Positions 10,845-19,373 of a stretch of DNA of 64,000 bases are shown here, in pieces. Position 1 is the stretch's first letter. Each line of letters starts with the position of its first letter. Under the pieces are notes generated by a model. It searched no databases. It was given only the letters and a program-made list of their open reading frames with translations, and was not told the DNA's origin. The stretch is from Enterobacteriaceae bacterium ESL0689 (lineage in GTDB: Bacteria > Pseudomonadota > Gammaproteobacteria > Enterobacterales > Enterobacteriaceae), in NCBI GenBank assembly GCA_029433525.1, contig JAQTIF010000001.1, positions 372,001-436,000 of the forward strand, read 5' to 3'. A program made the translations under genes and the position numbers.

Positions 10845-11084
10845 TCAGGAAATAAGGTCATTAATACTGTTTTGCGTATTAGTGGCAGCTGTATCTATAA
10901 TATCAGCCATGCCATGAACAAATTTATTAACCCGATCAACACTGCCAGTAAGGCTGCTTGAGTAATCTTTGATATGGCTACATACCATATCAAATCTATC
11001 CATGTATGCCTGGTAGCCTGGCAGGTCAGAAATAATACCAGCACCTGAGATCATTTTTACTTCGCTGTTGTGTAACTCTCTCAT
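10845..11084 (-). CDS. double-glycine-type microcin precursor 1
   Basis: A 79-aa precursor. The leader MRELHNSEVKMISGA is of the class II microcin type (compare MccL, leader ending VSGA before G), so the C39 peptidase at 6742 should release a 64-residue peptide starting GIISDLPG with a single Cys. The mature part is rich in Asp, Ser and Ile and shows a C-terminal amphipathic HGMADIIDTAATN region. It is a paralog of the gene at 11754, equal in length. ATG 11084 is used although a GTG at 11102 is in frame; all three precursors then share similar SD-to-ATG spacing. Target and immunity are unknown. Confidence 0.8.
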   Translation of the reverse strand: MRELHNSEVKMISGAGIISDLPGYQAYMDRFDMVCSHIKDYSSSLTGSVDRVNKFVHGMADIIDTAATNTQNSINDLIS

Positions 11085-11148
11085 AATATGTTTACCCCTC
11101 ACTTAATAAATATAAAAACAATGCTATTGATATCCTACTGCGGTAGTT

Positions 11149-11176
11149 AGCATACCGCGACAATATTAAATTGCAA
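11149..11176 (-). promoter_or_regulatory. microcin-locus promoter motif B (precursor 1)
   Basis: Minus-strand TTGCAA (11171-11176), a 16-bp spacer TTTA...GG, then TATGCT (11149-11154). It ends 64 bp upstream of the precursor 1 ATG, a normal promoter distance. Confidence 0.65.
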
Positions 11177-11715
11177 GATTATTAATATCGCACTAACCAT
11201 TAGCTTATCATGTTGTCATGAGGGTGACGTTGTACCGATATAAAACCCATAATAATTAATAAGATATAACATTAATTGATCGTGCAACTGGAGCACCATG
11301 AAACGATTTTTTAGTTAATCAGCCAGTTAACTTACAGATAATATTCCTGAATCCTTATATAATACAGACTTTATGTTTATAGTGTTTATTTATTTTAGTT
11401 TATTTAACTAATTAAAATTTTGAACCATATATAAAATCGTACACTAAGCAAAACGGATGGACTGTATCTGAAACAGATACGCTATCCTTCCATGTATTAT
11501 TGAGATAATAAACTGAACGCTGATAATGATGGCCATAAAACAGAGGCCATATCATAGTTATTCCAGAAGAGAATAATAGTAGAGAAAGGTATAATAATAA
11601 CCTGGAGCCAACCTTATCAGAACGATTGCTCCTGCCATTCTGGGGCCCAGCAGTACCTGTTAATTCTGTAAATTCAGAATTAGACTATTGCAGTTATGGC
11701 TGGCAAGAAAAATAT
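11177..11715. other. AT-rich spacer between precursor genes 1 and 2
   Basis: No gene is seen. The stretch at about 11255-11335 (AATTAATAAGATATAACATT ... ATTTTTTAGTTAATC) resembles 10565-10640, so the spacer itself appears duplicated along with the precursor genes. A small hairpin GTATCTG/CAGATAC occurs at 11463-11479. Confidence 0.5.
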
Positions 11716-11737
11716 AAGAGCCTGAGACCAGGCTCTT
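11716..11737 (-). terminator. terminator-like hairpin after microcin precursor 2
   Basis: AAGAGCCTG, loop, CAGGCTCTT, 17 bp past the precursor 2 stop and followed on the minus strand by an A/T-rich run. The arms equal the first bases of the MITE-like repeat's inverted ends. Confidence 0.7.
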
Positions 11738-11753
11738 GTTACAACGGTGCTGT

Positions 11754-11993
11754 TTAACCGAGGAGCTGCAGAATATTTTTCCATGCATTGGTAAATGCGG
11801 AATCAATAATGCTTGCCACACCATGCATGATCTGATTCGCACCACTGATTGCCGGTGCCAGATCTGGATATTGTGTTGCCAGTGAATTACATCCATTATC
11901 GTATGAGTTCATTGCTGCCTGAAAATCAGGGTTATCGGTCACAATCCCGGCACCAGAGACTATTTTTATTTCGTTGTTACATAATTCTCTCAT
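11754..11993 (-). CDS. double-glycine-type microcin precursor 2
   Basis: A 79-aa precursor with leader MRELCNNEIKIVSGA and a predicted 64-residue product starting GIVTDNPDFQAAM. It aligns end to end with precursor 1: G-I-x-x-D-x-P, QA.M, a single Cys at mature position 20, HG.A.IID..A.TN and a hydrophobic end. Both could be parts of a two-peptide bacteriocin or two variants; the sequence does not decide. The shared leader and the nearby C39 exporter support export and processing. AGGA lies nine bases upstream of ATG 11993. Confidence 0.8.
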   Translation of the reverse strand: MRELCNNEIKIVSGAGIVTDNPDFQAAMNSYDNGCNSLATQYPDLAPAISGANQIMHGVASIIDSAFTNAWKNILQLLG

Positions 11994-12051
11994 AATATAT
12001 TTTCCTGTGTTATATAAAAATGATACTACTTATGTCCAACAATTCGCAGGC

Positions 12052-12079
12052 AGTATACCACTGCACTACTAAAATACAA
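12052..12079 (-). promoter_or_regulatory. microcin-locus promoter motif C (precursor 2)
   Basis: Minus-strand TTGTAT (12074-12079), 16-bp spacer TTTA...GG, TATACT (12052-12057). It ends 58 bp upstream of the precursor 2 ATG. The rest of 11994-12253 is AT-rich without a gene. Confidence 0.65.
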
Positions 12080-12253
12080 GCTAATCATTAAATAGCTAAT
12101 TATATTGCCGTACCAGACCTGATAAAAAGAAATTATTATATGGATAACTTTATGATAGTTAATAAAATATTCTATTATTCGTAGGTATACAAGATTATTT
12201 TGAGTGATATCTTTAAGAAACAGAAATATCTGATAGATTATTTCCTGGCACTT

Positions 12254-12395
12254 AGAGCCTGAGCCACCAGGCGTTATTGACGCAGCCGGTCTGGACAAGG
12301 ACAGCGCGAAGAAACCGCAGCGTACACGGAGTACGTAAGGATTTCGAGCACTGACCTGGATCAAAATAGTAAGTAAAATAACCTGACAGCCCCGG
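12254..12395. repeat. MITE-like repeat, full copy with decayed right end
   Basis: It starts AGAGCCTGAGCCACCAGGCG, keeps the core GGACAGCGCGAAGAAACCGC and GTAAGGATTTCGAGCACTG, and ends AAGTAAAATAACCTGACAGC. It sits in the spacer between precursors 2 and 3. Confidence 0.82.
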
Positions 12396-12546
12396 TTTTT
12401 AATCTGATTAGCGATATAGCAGCAAAATAAAGTAGATGTATCGTCAGCAAGGATGGCAGAATGTTGCCTGGATAAGAAAAAAAGAACTGCCCCAGATAAA
12501 CTCTTCCGCGAAGAACAAAAATATCTGTAATGAAAACGATTGATCT

Positions 12547-12568
12547 AAGGGCCTGATGTCAGGCCCTT
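12547..12568 (-). terminator. hairpin after microcin precursor 3
   Basis: AAGGGCCTGA, two-base loop, TCAGGCCCTT, 24 bp past the precursor 3 stop. It is the third precursor-associated hairpin built on a GCCTGA/TCAGGC stem. Confidence 0.7.
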
Positions 12569-12592
12569 ATACAGATTTAATCTGTTAAATAA

Positions 12593-12862
12593 TTACCAGT
12601 GGTAATTCTCAACAGGCGGTTTAGGTTCAGGTTGAGGTTTGTTATTGCCGCCATTACCGCAATTCCATGAGCCGCTAGCGTTCCATGAACCATTGCCGCA
12701 GCCACTCCATGAACCGCCGCCCCATGAACCACCACCCCATGAACCGCCCCAGCCACCATTTCCTGAGCAACCTGGACGACCACCACCATGACCGCCACCA
12801 TGACCGCCACCAAAGCAGCCTCCGGAGACCATTTCCATTTCATTAACATTTAGTTCTTTCAT
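12593..12862 (-). CDS. Gly/Trp/Ser/Cys/His-rich double-glycine microcin precursor 3
   Basis: An 89-aa precursor. Leader MKELNVNEMEMVSGG is a typical double-glycine leader. The predicted 74-aa product starts CFGGGHGGGHGGG, has four Cys (first residue, then within RPGCSG, SGCGNG and WNCGN), tandem GGSW/GGGSW units and a Pro-rich tail ending PVENYHW. The His/Cys content suggests possible metal binding or two disulfides; the Gly/Ser/Cys bias recalls microcin B17, but no McbBCD-like modification genes are present. ATG 12862 is chosen because AAGGTG lies upstream with the same spacing as in precursors 1 and 2. I recognise no close relative. Confidence 0.78.
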   Translation of the reverse strand: MKELNVNEMEMVSGGCFGGGHGGGHGGGRPGCSGNGGWGGSWGGGSWGGGSWSGCGNGSWNASGSWNCGNGGNNKPQPEPKPPVENYHW

Positions 12863-13088
12863 AAATATATTCACCTTTTATAAATAATAAAATGTTATAT
12901 ATGGCTAACTAAAAGCAATCCTCTCCTGATATCATTATATTCAGCATAAGTCTTTCGGTATAAGCAACCGCCAGCTCACTGTCGAAATATTTCTGATATC
13001 AAAATTTCATAGCATTAAAGAATCAGTCATGTATTGATCATATATTACTGAGTAGTATGCTATTCGGAACAATTAGTTAGCGTACTTT

Positions 13089-13116
13089 AGTATGCCGGGG
13101 GATAAATAAAATGCAA
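13089..13116 (-). promoter_or_regulatory. microcin-locus promoter motif D (precursor 3)
   Basis: Minus-strand TTGCAT (13111-13116), 16-bp spacer TTTA...GG, CATACT (13089-13094). It lies about 225 bp upstream of the precursor 3 ATG, further away than motifs B and C. Confidence 0.55.
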
Positions 13117-13977
13117 GTTAATTATTTTTCATAAAAATATTAATCCCTGACAATCATTAAATGTAGAAGAAACGATATACTGAATTAATGAAATATATAA
13201 AAATCAATTATCTATAGAATTAAGTACTGAGATCCCTCAAGCTCATCTACTGATTATCAATTAGTTGATTCGTTAAAATTAGATTAATATTCTTTAATAT
13301 TAATAAAATACATTTTTTATGCTGGCAATGCTGATGATTGAAAATCATAACCACACAGGCGTTGTTGTTTCTTAATACTTTCTTTATTCATATTTTTATC
13401 ATTTAACATGAGATAGAGTCAGATATTTAATCTAAAAATTATCACTTTCTATTGAAATAGAAATATATTGCTATAAAAAGTTATAGATAATAAAAAATGA
13501 TAAAATATTATGTCATTATTCTCCCGGCATACTGATAAACCAGTGTGTTATAAAGCCTGACCCACCAGACGCAGTCAGTCGGAATAAAGACACTGTCGCG
13601 CTGAAGTTAAACAGGACACTTTTCTCAGCCATCAGCGTTTCGCTCACGGAAAACCATCCCTTGTTTACCGCCTGATTCCTGTCCGGATTACGGTAGCGGA
13701 TATCATTAGTCCTCTTCTGTTTCGTCAGCCAGAGAACAGGTAGCAACATCCGTGCTCCCACCCTGTTTGATGAACAATCTCTGACGTAACAAACAGTTAC
13801 TTTTATTCACTTTATAAAATGTGATCATGCTTTGCATTATGTTAAAAAATAAAATATTTATTCACATTTTATGTTGAAAAATCAATTAAATTTCCTTATT
13901 TTTTAAATAAAATCAATGTTATATAAGAATGTTATCGTTATTCACATTTATAGTATTTATTTATTGAAGATAAAAAC
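13117..13977. other. AT-rich region between the microcin locus and feoA
   Basis: I see no supported gene. The short frame at 13516-13761 (minus) has no recognisable family, ribosome-binding site or context. Bases 13552-13600 (AAAGCCTGACCCACCAG, then GCAGTCAGTC) look like a decayed left end of the MITE-like repeat. No microcin immunity gene could be identified here. Confidence 0.45.
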
Positions 13978-13996
13978 CATTCTTATTATCATTATC
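13978..13996 (+). promoter_or_regulatory. possible Fur box upstream of feoABC
   Basis: CATTCTTATTATCATTATC matches 14 of 19 bases of the Fur consensus, with the right half perfect. It is about 245 bp upstream of feoA because a repeat remnant lies between. Iron repression of feo is known in enterobacteria; this site is an inference. Confidence 0.45.
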
Positions 13997-14069
13997 GGGT
14001 ATTGGAACATAATGCAGAGAAACCTTGCCTGCCCTGAGCACGCGAAGGTTTCGAACATCCCCAGCGCTA

Positions 14070-14213
14070 AGAGTCTCTCCTGGCAGGCATTCCTGGCGCA
14101 GATATTTGATCATGTCAGCCCACAAAAACCATAACTGACACAGCGCCAGATCCGGTTTGCGGTCATGATCAGCAGCCAGAATGGCCCGTAGAATAACTCT
14201 TATGGGATGAGCC
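14070..14213. repeat. degenerate MITE-like repeat between Fur box and feoA
   Basis: The left end AGAGTCTCTCCTGGCAGGC then TTCCTGGCGCAG and the right end CCAGAATGGCCC...ACTCTTATGGGATGAGCC correspond to the two ends of the repeat, with a diverged core. It places about 140 bp between the possible operator and the ribosome-binding site. Confidence 0.55.
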
Positions 14214-14239
14214 ATGAAAACAGAAATTAAGCAGGATTT

Positions 14240-14482
14240 ATGCAACTCACGCCTGATAGTACGTGGAAAATAACCGGATTTTCGCGCGATATAAGCCCGG
14301 CCTATCGTCAAAAACTGTTATCTCTTGGCATGTTGCCAGGATCTTTATTTCGTATCGTTCGCATAGCACCTCTGGGGGATCCGGTTCATATCGAAACCCG
14401 CCATGTTAATCTGGTATTGCGCAAAAAAGATCTTAATTTAATCGAGCTGGAAGCCGTCGTACCATCGGGGACAACTATCTGA
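14240..14482 (+). CDS. feoA: ferrous iron transport protein A
   Basis: An 80-aa SH3-like cytoplasmic protein that supports FeoB-mediated Fe(II) uptake. Family hallmarks are [27 protein letters not shown] (an SH3-like fold with the LGMLPG turn) and the C-terminal [11 protein letters not shown]. It is the first gene of feoABC and ends three bases before feoB. Confidence 0.93.
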   Translation: MQLTPDSTWKITGFSRDISPAYRQKLLSLGMLPGSLFRIVRIAPLGDPVHIETRHVNLVLRKKDLNLIELEAVVPSGTTI

Positions 14483-14485
14483 AGT

Positions 14486-16804
14486 ATGAAAAAATTAACC
14501 ATTGGTTTAGTAGGAAACCCAAATTCCGGTAAAACCACATTATTCAATCAATTAACTGGCGCACGCCAGCGTGTCGGTAACTGGGCCGGGGTGACAGTAG
14601 AACGTAAAGAAGGCACCTTTATAACCACCGATTACCAGGTCACGCTGGTCGATCTACCCGGCACTTACTCACTGACCACTATCTCAGCGCAAACCTCGCT
14701 GGATGAACAGATCGCCTGTCACTACATCCTTAGCGGTGAGGCCGACATGTTGATTAACGTCGTCGATGCCTCCAGTCTTGAACGCAACCTGTATCTTACC
14801 CTGCAACTGCTGGAACTGGGTATTCCCTGCATCGTTGCCCTCAACATGCTGGATATTGCTGAAAAACAAAAAATCCGTATCGATGTCGATGCGCTGGCTA
14901 ACCGTCTGGGCTGTCCGGTTATCCCGCTGGTTTCTACCCGTGGTCGTGGCATTCCAGCCTTAAAAATGGCTATTGACCGCCATCAGCAAAATGAACCCTG
15001 TGAGCGGGTTCACTATCCACAGCCCTTGTTGCTGGCAGCAGAAAATCTGGCACAGGCGATGGATCAGAATATACCGCAACGGCAACGCTACTGGCTGGGA
15101 TTACAGATGCTGGAAGGCGATATTTACAGCCGCGCTTATGTTGGTGATGCCGGACACAAGCTGGAGGAAACACTCAGCCATCTCAGTCGTGAAATTGATG
15201 ATCCCGCCCTGCATATTGCCGACGCCCGTTATCAAAGCATTGCCGCGATCTGCGATGCGGTCAGCAATACCCTGACTGCCGAACCGAGCCGGTTTACCAT
15301 CGCGATGGATAAAATTATCCTTAACCGGGTGCTGGGGCTCCCTATTTTTCTGCTGGTCATGTATCTGATGTTCTTACTGGCGATCAATATTGGCGGCGCG
15401 CTACAACCGATTTTCGATGACGGTTCGGTCGCTATCTTTATCCATGGCATTCAGTGGCTGGGATATACCCTGCATCTGCCGGAGTGGCTGACCATCTTTC
15501 TGGCGAAAGGAATTGGTGGCGGCATCAATACCGTGCTGCCACTGGTGCCACAAATCGGCATGATGTATCTGTTTCTCTCTTTTCTTGAAGATTCCGGCTA
15601 TATGGCGCGTGCGGCGTTTGTTATGGATCGGCTGATGCAATCGCTCGGACTACCAGGGAAATCTTTTGTACCTTTGATTGTCGGTTTTGGCTGTAATGTT
15701 CCCTCGGTTATGGGTGCCCGCACCCTGGATGCCCCGCGTGAACGTCTGATGACCATTATGATGGCTCCTTTTATGTCCTGCGGTGCCCGGCTGGCAATCT
15801 TTGCCGTCTTTGCTGCCGCCTTCTTCGGGCAGCATGGTGCGCTGATTGTCTTTTCGCTCTATATTCTCGGTATCGTAATGGCGGTTTTGACCGGTCTGAT
15901 GCTGAAATACACCATCATGCGCGGTGAAGCCACCCCCTTCGTGATGGAACTCCCGGTCTATCATGTTCCAAATATCAAAAGTCTGGTGCTTCAGACCTGG
16001 CAACGCCTGAAAGGTTTTGTCGTCCGCGCCGGTAAGATTATCGTCATCGTCAGTATTTTTATCAGCGCCCTGAATAGCTTTTCTCTTAACGGCAAGCTGG
16101 TAGATAACATCAACGATTCAGCGCTGGCCTCGGTCAGCCGCGTGATTACGCCACTGTTTAAGCCGATCGGCATCCAGCAGGATAACTGGCAGGCGACCGT
16201 TGGATTATTTACCGGCGCGATGGCGAAAGAAGTGGTGGTCGGAACACTGAACACCCTCTATACCGCAGAGAATATTCAGAGTGAAGACTTTGATCCGCAA
16301 AACTTTCATCTCGGCGAAGAGCTACTGGCAGCGCTGGATGATACCCGACAGAGTCTGCAGGACACTTTTACGCTCAGCGTACTGGCGAACCCGATTGAAG
16401 CCAGTAAAGGCGATGGTGAAATGGAAACCAGCGCCATGGGCGTGATGAGCCATAAATTCGGCAGTGCTGCCGCGGCTTACAGCTATCTTATTTTCGTGTT
16501 GCTCTATATTCCGTGTATCTCAGTGATGGGGGCGATTACCCGTGAATCCAGCCGTGGCTGGATGTGGTTCTCCATTCTCTGGGGACTGGATGCTGCCTGG
16601 TCGCTCTCTGCGCTATACTATCAAACCACCAGTTTCAGTCAGCATCCACGTTATAGTCTGATCTGCATTCTGACCGTGGTACTGTTCAATATTGTGGTTA
16701 TCAGCCTGTTGCGTCGTGCGCGTAGCCGACTGACCACCACGTTGCTGGCCGCGGATAAAACGCCAGCCTCCTGTTGCTCCAGTTCAGGGAAAGAGTGCCA
16801 CTAA
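14486..16804 (+). CDS. feoB: ferrous iron transporter FeoB
   Basis: A 772-aa Fe(II) permease (E. coli 773). The N-terminal G-protein domain has GNPNSGKTT at residues 8-16, DLPGTYSL for G3 and LNMLD for G4, followed by a GDI-like helical region to about 270. The C-terminal membrane domain contains the paired Gate motifs with conserved Cys (GFGCNVPSVMGARTL and MSCGARLAIF). The cytoplasmic tail has CCSSSGKECH. It lies between feoA and feoC in a tight operon. Confidence 0.96.
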   Translation: MKKLTIGLVGNPNSGKTTLFNQLTGARQRVGNWAGVTVERKEGTFITTDYQVTLVDLPGTYSLTTISAQTSLDEQIACHYILSGEADMLINVVDASSLERNLYLTLQLLELGIPCIVALNMLDIAEKQKIRIDVDALANRLGCPVIPLVSTRGRGIPALKMAIDRHQQNEPCERVHYPQPLLLAAENLAQAMDQNIPQRQRYWLGLQMLEGDIYSRAYVGDAGHKLEETLSHLSREIDDPALHIADARYQSIAAICDAVSNTLTAEPSRFTIAMDKIILNRVLGLPIFLLVMYLMFLLAINIGGALQPIFDDGSVAIFIHGIQWLGYTLHLPEWLTIFLAKGIGGGINTVLPLVPQIGMMYLFLSFLEDSGYMARAAFVMDRLMQSLGLPGKSFVPLIVGFGCNVPSVMGARTLDAPRERLMTIMMAPFMSCGARLAIFAVFAAAFFGQHGALIVFSLYILGIVMAVLTGLMLKYTIMRGEATPFVMELPVYHVPNIKSLVLQTWQRLKGFVVRAGKIIVIVSIFISALNSFSLNGKLVDNINDSALASVSRVITPLFKPIGIQQDNWQATVGLFTGAMAKEVVVGTLNTLYTAENIQSEDFDPQNFHLGEELLAALDDTRQSLQDTFTLSVLANPIEASKGDGEMETSAMGVMSHKFGSAAAAYSYLIFVLLYIPCISVMGAITRESSRGWMWFSILWGLDAAWSLSALYYQTTSFSQHPRYSLICILTVVLFNIVVISLLRRARSRLTTTLLAADKTPASCCSSSGKECH

Positions 16805-16813
16805 GAGATGATA

Positions 16814-17053
16814 ATGGCGTCATTGATCGAAGTCTGTAATATGCTGGCTCTGCAGGGGCGGATGCAGTCGAAGCAACTCAGTGCCAGTCTGCATACACCG
16901 CAGCCTCTGATCGATGCGATGTTAAGCCGCCTGGAGGCCATGGGCAAAGTGGTACGTCTGACAGAAGATACTGAAGGTTGCCTGTCAGGTAGCTGTAAAA
17001 GCTGCCCGGAAGGAAAAGCCTGTTTGCGGGAGTGGTGGGCGCTACGACAATAA
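16814..17053 (+). CDS. feoC: ferrous iron transport regulator FeoC
   Basis: A 79-aa winged-helix protein with the four-Cys cluster in [17 protein letters not shown], which binds an Fe-S cluster in relatives and protects FeoB from proteolysis. The start at 16814 (MASLIEV) fits the family; ATG 16808 would add two residues. The stop codon lies in the terminator stem that separates it from bioH. Confidence 0.93.
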   Translation: MASLIEVCNMLALQGRMQSKQLSASLHTPQPLIDAMLSRLEAMGKVVRLTEDTEGCLSGSCKSCPEGKACLREWWALRQ

Positions 17054-17076
17054 TCCGCTGTCAGCCAGCGGATTAT
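17050..17076. terminator. bidirectional terminator between feoC and bioH
   Basis: ATAATCCGCTG, five-base loop, CAGCGGATTAT. It serves converging feoC and bioH. Confidence 0.75.
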
Positions 17077-17080
17077 ATCG

Positions 17081-17884
17081 CTAACCGGGTGCTGCTCCAG
17101 CGCCGGAATGGCGCAAAAGCGTCTCTTTTAGCGTGATCAATGTGGTGCAAAATTGCTCAGGATGTGAAATAAACGGCGCATGAACCGCTTTATCAAAGAT
17201 AACAGATTGACTATGTGGCCATAATGCGTCCAGACAGGGAATGATCTTACGTGGCACCAGGCTATCAAGACGCCCATACAGACGCAGGAATGGCAGCGTT
17301 AATGTCGTCAGCGGCTGGCGTAAGTCTGTCGTTTTGAGGATCTCCAGGCCGCTATTCAATACGGTTACTGACGGCATCGGCAAGGACAGCACCGCATTCT
17401 TCAGTACGCTGGCATCGTGACGCGCCTTTTCTGTCCTTGATGTTTGCAAAGCCAGAAAACGTGCCACCGTATGCTGGAAATCCTCATATAGCTGTAACTG
17501 AAAGCTATTCAGCACGGCAGCACTTATTCCCGGCCACTCGCTATTGGCGCAGAAACAGGGGGAAGAAGCAACCGTTACCAGTCCCTGTACCTGCTCTGGA
17601 GCAGATAAGGCCACCTGACTGGCAACCAGCCCACCAAGACTCCAGCCCAGCCAAATTGCTCGCTCTGGTGCATGCCTGAGCAACAACGGCACCATCTCTG
17701 ACAGTGATAAAACGTCAAAGCCATTGCTGCGACCATAGCCCGGAAGATCCACCAGATGTAAGGTAAAATGCGAACTCAATCGCGGGATCAGGCAATCCCA
17801 TACTCTGGCATTCAGTCCCCATCCGTGTAACAGCACAAGATGACAATTTCCCTCACCGATTGTTTGCCACCAGACATCGTTCAT
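17081..17884 (-). CDS. bioH: pimeloyl-ACP methyl ester carboxylesterase
   Basis: An alpha/beta hydrolase of 267 aa (E. coli 256) that frees pimeloyl-ACP from its methyl ester in biotin synthesis. It shows the nucleophile elbow LGWSLGG (Ser82), the acid Asp in YGRLDSLVP and the His in [22 protein letters not shown] forms the oxyanion region. The C-terminus is about 10 residues longer than usual. Divergent from gntX, as in E. coli. Confidence 0.94.
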   Translation of the reverse strand: MNDVWWQTIGEGNCHLVLLHGWGLNARVWDCLIPRLSSHFTLHLVDLPGYGRSNGFDVLSLSEMVPLLLRHAPERAIWLGWSLGGLVASQVALSAPEQVQGLVTVASSPCFCANSEWPGISAAVLNSFQLQLYEDFQHTVARFLALQTSRTEKARHDASVLKNAVLSLPMPSVTVLNSGLEILKTTDLRQPLTTLTLPFLRLYGRLDSLVPRKIIPCLDALWPHSQSVIFDKAVHAPFISHPEQFCTTLITLKETLLRHSGAGAAPG

Positions 17885-17928
17885 CCGTTATTGTTTCCTT
17901 ATCGCTCACCGAAGAGAAGAAATACGTT

Positions 17929-18603
17929 ATGCTAACCGTGCACAGCTTATGCTGGCTATGCCAGATGCCGCTTGCTATCGCTCACTGGGGGATCTGCTCA
18001 CGTTGTAGCGCCTCCCTTATCCATCCGCAACCACTCTGTCCTCAGTGTGGACTGCCTGCGACAACGTCAGCTTTTCCCTGTGGCCGATGTATACAAAAAC
18101 CACCACCGTGGCAACGGCTGATCACGGTAAATGCCTATCAGCCTCCCCTGAGTCGTCTGATCCATCGGTTAAAATTCACCCGTCATCCTGAACTCGCCCC
18201 CGCACTGGCTCGGCTGCTGCTGTTACGTATTCGCCACAGTCAGGGATTAGTCCGCCCGGATCGCCTGATCAGCGTACCATTGTGGCAACGTCGTCAGTGG
18301 TGGCGTGGTTTTAACCAAAGTGATGAACTGTGTCGCCCACTGGCACACTGGCGACATTGCGCATGGCACAGTACGGCGCTACGCCGCCGCCACGCTACCT
18401 GTCCTCAGCATAAGCTTTCAGCACACCAGCGTAAACAAAATCTGAAGCATGCCTTTGAGCTGACAATATCGGTGCAGAATCAACATATTGCTGTGGTGGA
18501 TGATGTCGTGACCACCGGTAGTACGGTGGCGGAAATTTGCCGCCTGCTATTACAAAACGGCGCGCTAAGCGTTCAGGTATGGTGTCTGTGCCGTACCTTG
18601 TAG
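17929..18603 (+). CDS. gntX: ComF/GntX-family phosphoribosyltransferase-like protein
   Basis: A 224-aa protein with an N-terminal zinc-ribbon-like Cys pattern (LCWLC, CSRC, CPQCGLP, CGRC) and a phosphoribosyltransferase-like C-terminus with the PRPP motif VVDDVVTTGST. In related bacteria ComF acts in DNA uptake, and E. coli GntX/ComF is linked to use of DNA as nutrient. The start MLTVHSLCWLC at 17929 is the family start; the frame extends further upstream but without homology. Confidence 0.92.
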   Translation: MLTVHSLCWLCQMPLAIAHWGICSRCSASLIHPQPLCPQCGLPATTSAFPCGRCIQKPPPWQRLITVNAYQPPLSRLIHRLKFTRHPELAPALARLLLLRIRHSQGLVRPDRLISVPLWQRRQWWRGFNQSDELCRPLAHWRHCAWHSTALRRRHATCPQHKLSAHQRKQNLKHAFELTISVQNQHIAVVDDVVTTGSTVAEICRLLLQNGALSVQVWCLCRTL

Positions 18604-18661
18604 CCCTCTGTTTATGGGCGTATAATAACCGATTGAAATAGTCAACTATCAGGTCAATGCT

Positions 18662-19237
18662 ATGATCCGTATTTCCGATGCCGCACAGGCGCATTTTGCT
18701 AAACTTCTGGCTAATCAGGAAGAGGGAACGCAAATCCGGGTGTTTGTCATTAACCCCGGCACACCCAATGCGGAGTGTGGTGTCTCCTACTGCCCGCCTG
18801 ATGCTGTAGAAGACAGTGATACCGCACTGAAATTTGAGCACCTGATCGCTTATGTCGATGAACTCAGTGCCCCTTACCTTGAAGACGCTGAAATTGATTT
18901 CGTGACCGATCAGCTGGGTTCTCAGCTTACCCTGAAAGCCCCCAATGCCAGAATGCGCAAAGTCGCCGATGACGCCCCACTGATGGAACGGGTGGAATAT
19001 ATGTTGCAGTCGCAAATTAATCCCCAACTGGCGAGTCATGGCGGTCGTGTTTCACTGATGGAGATCACCGAAGACGGACTGGCTATTCTGCAATTTGGTG
19101 GCGGATGTAATGGTTGTTCAATGGTCGATTTCACCCTGAAAGAGGGAATTGAGAAACAGCTGTTAAGCGAGTTCCCGGAGTTAAAAGGGGTACGCGACTT
19201 AACCGAACACCAGCGTGGTGAACACTCTTACTACTGA
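18662..19237 (+). CDS. nfuA: Fe-S cluster carrier NfuA
   Basis: A 191-aa scaffold that delivers 4Fe-4S clusters. The N-terminal degenerate A-type domain (residues 1-95) is followed by an Nfu domain with the cluster-ligating CxxC at Cys149 and Cys152 in [13 protein letters not shown]. Length and order (bioH/gntX/nfuA) match E. coli. gntT, which follows in E. coli, is absent here. Confidence 0.96.
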   Translation: MIRISDAAQAHFAKLLANQEEGTQIRVFVINPGTPNAECGVSYCPPDAVEDSDTALKFEHLIAYVDELSAPYLEDAEIDFVTDQLGSQLTLKAPNARMRKVADDAPLMERVEYMLQSQINPQLASHGGRVSLMEITEDGLAILQFGGGCNGCSMVDFTLKEGIEKQLLSEFPELKGVRDLTEHQRGEHSYY

Positions 19238-19346
19238 TTACGCCCTCTTTGTTCATCACACCCGCTACCATCAATAGTGCGGGTGACCGGAAACCACTCG
19301 GCGCATACTGCAGATGAGGATGGCGGGCATGCGCCCGCAGCAAAAA

Positions 19347-19373
19347 AGCCTGTCTGATGAGGGGCCAGGCTCT
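19347..19373. repeat. right-end remnant of the MITE-like repeat at the malQ stop
   Basis: AGCCTGTCTGATGAGGGGCC followed by AGGCTCT ends at the first base of the malQ stop codon region. A GCGGGC/GCCCGC hairpin (about 19323-19338) lies just beyond and could terminate nfuA. Confidence 0.55.

Noticed and set aside
12577-12849. 90-aa Val/Ala-rich frame overlapping precursor 3
   Set aside because: An alternate-frame shadow of the glycine-rich repeat; it has no leader or RBS.
13516-13761. 81-aa frame upstream of feoA on the minus strand
   Set aside because: No recognisable family, no ribosome-binding site, and it overlaps a decayed repeat end; possibly a remnant, but not supportable.
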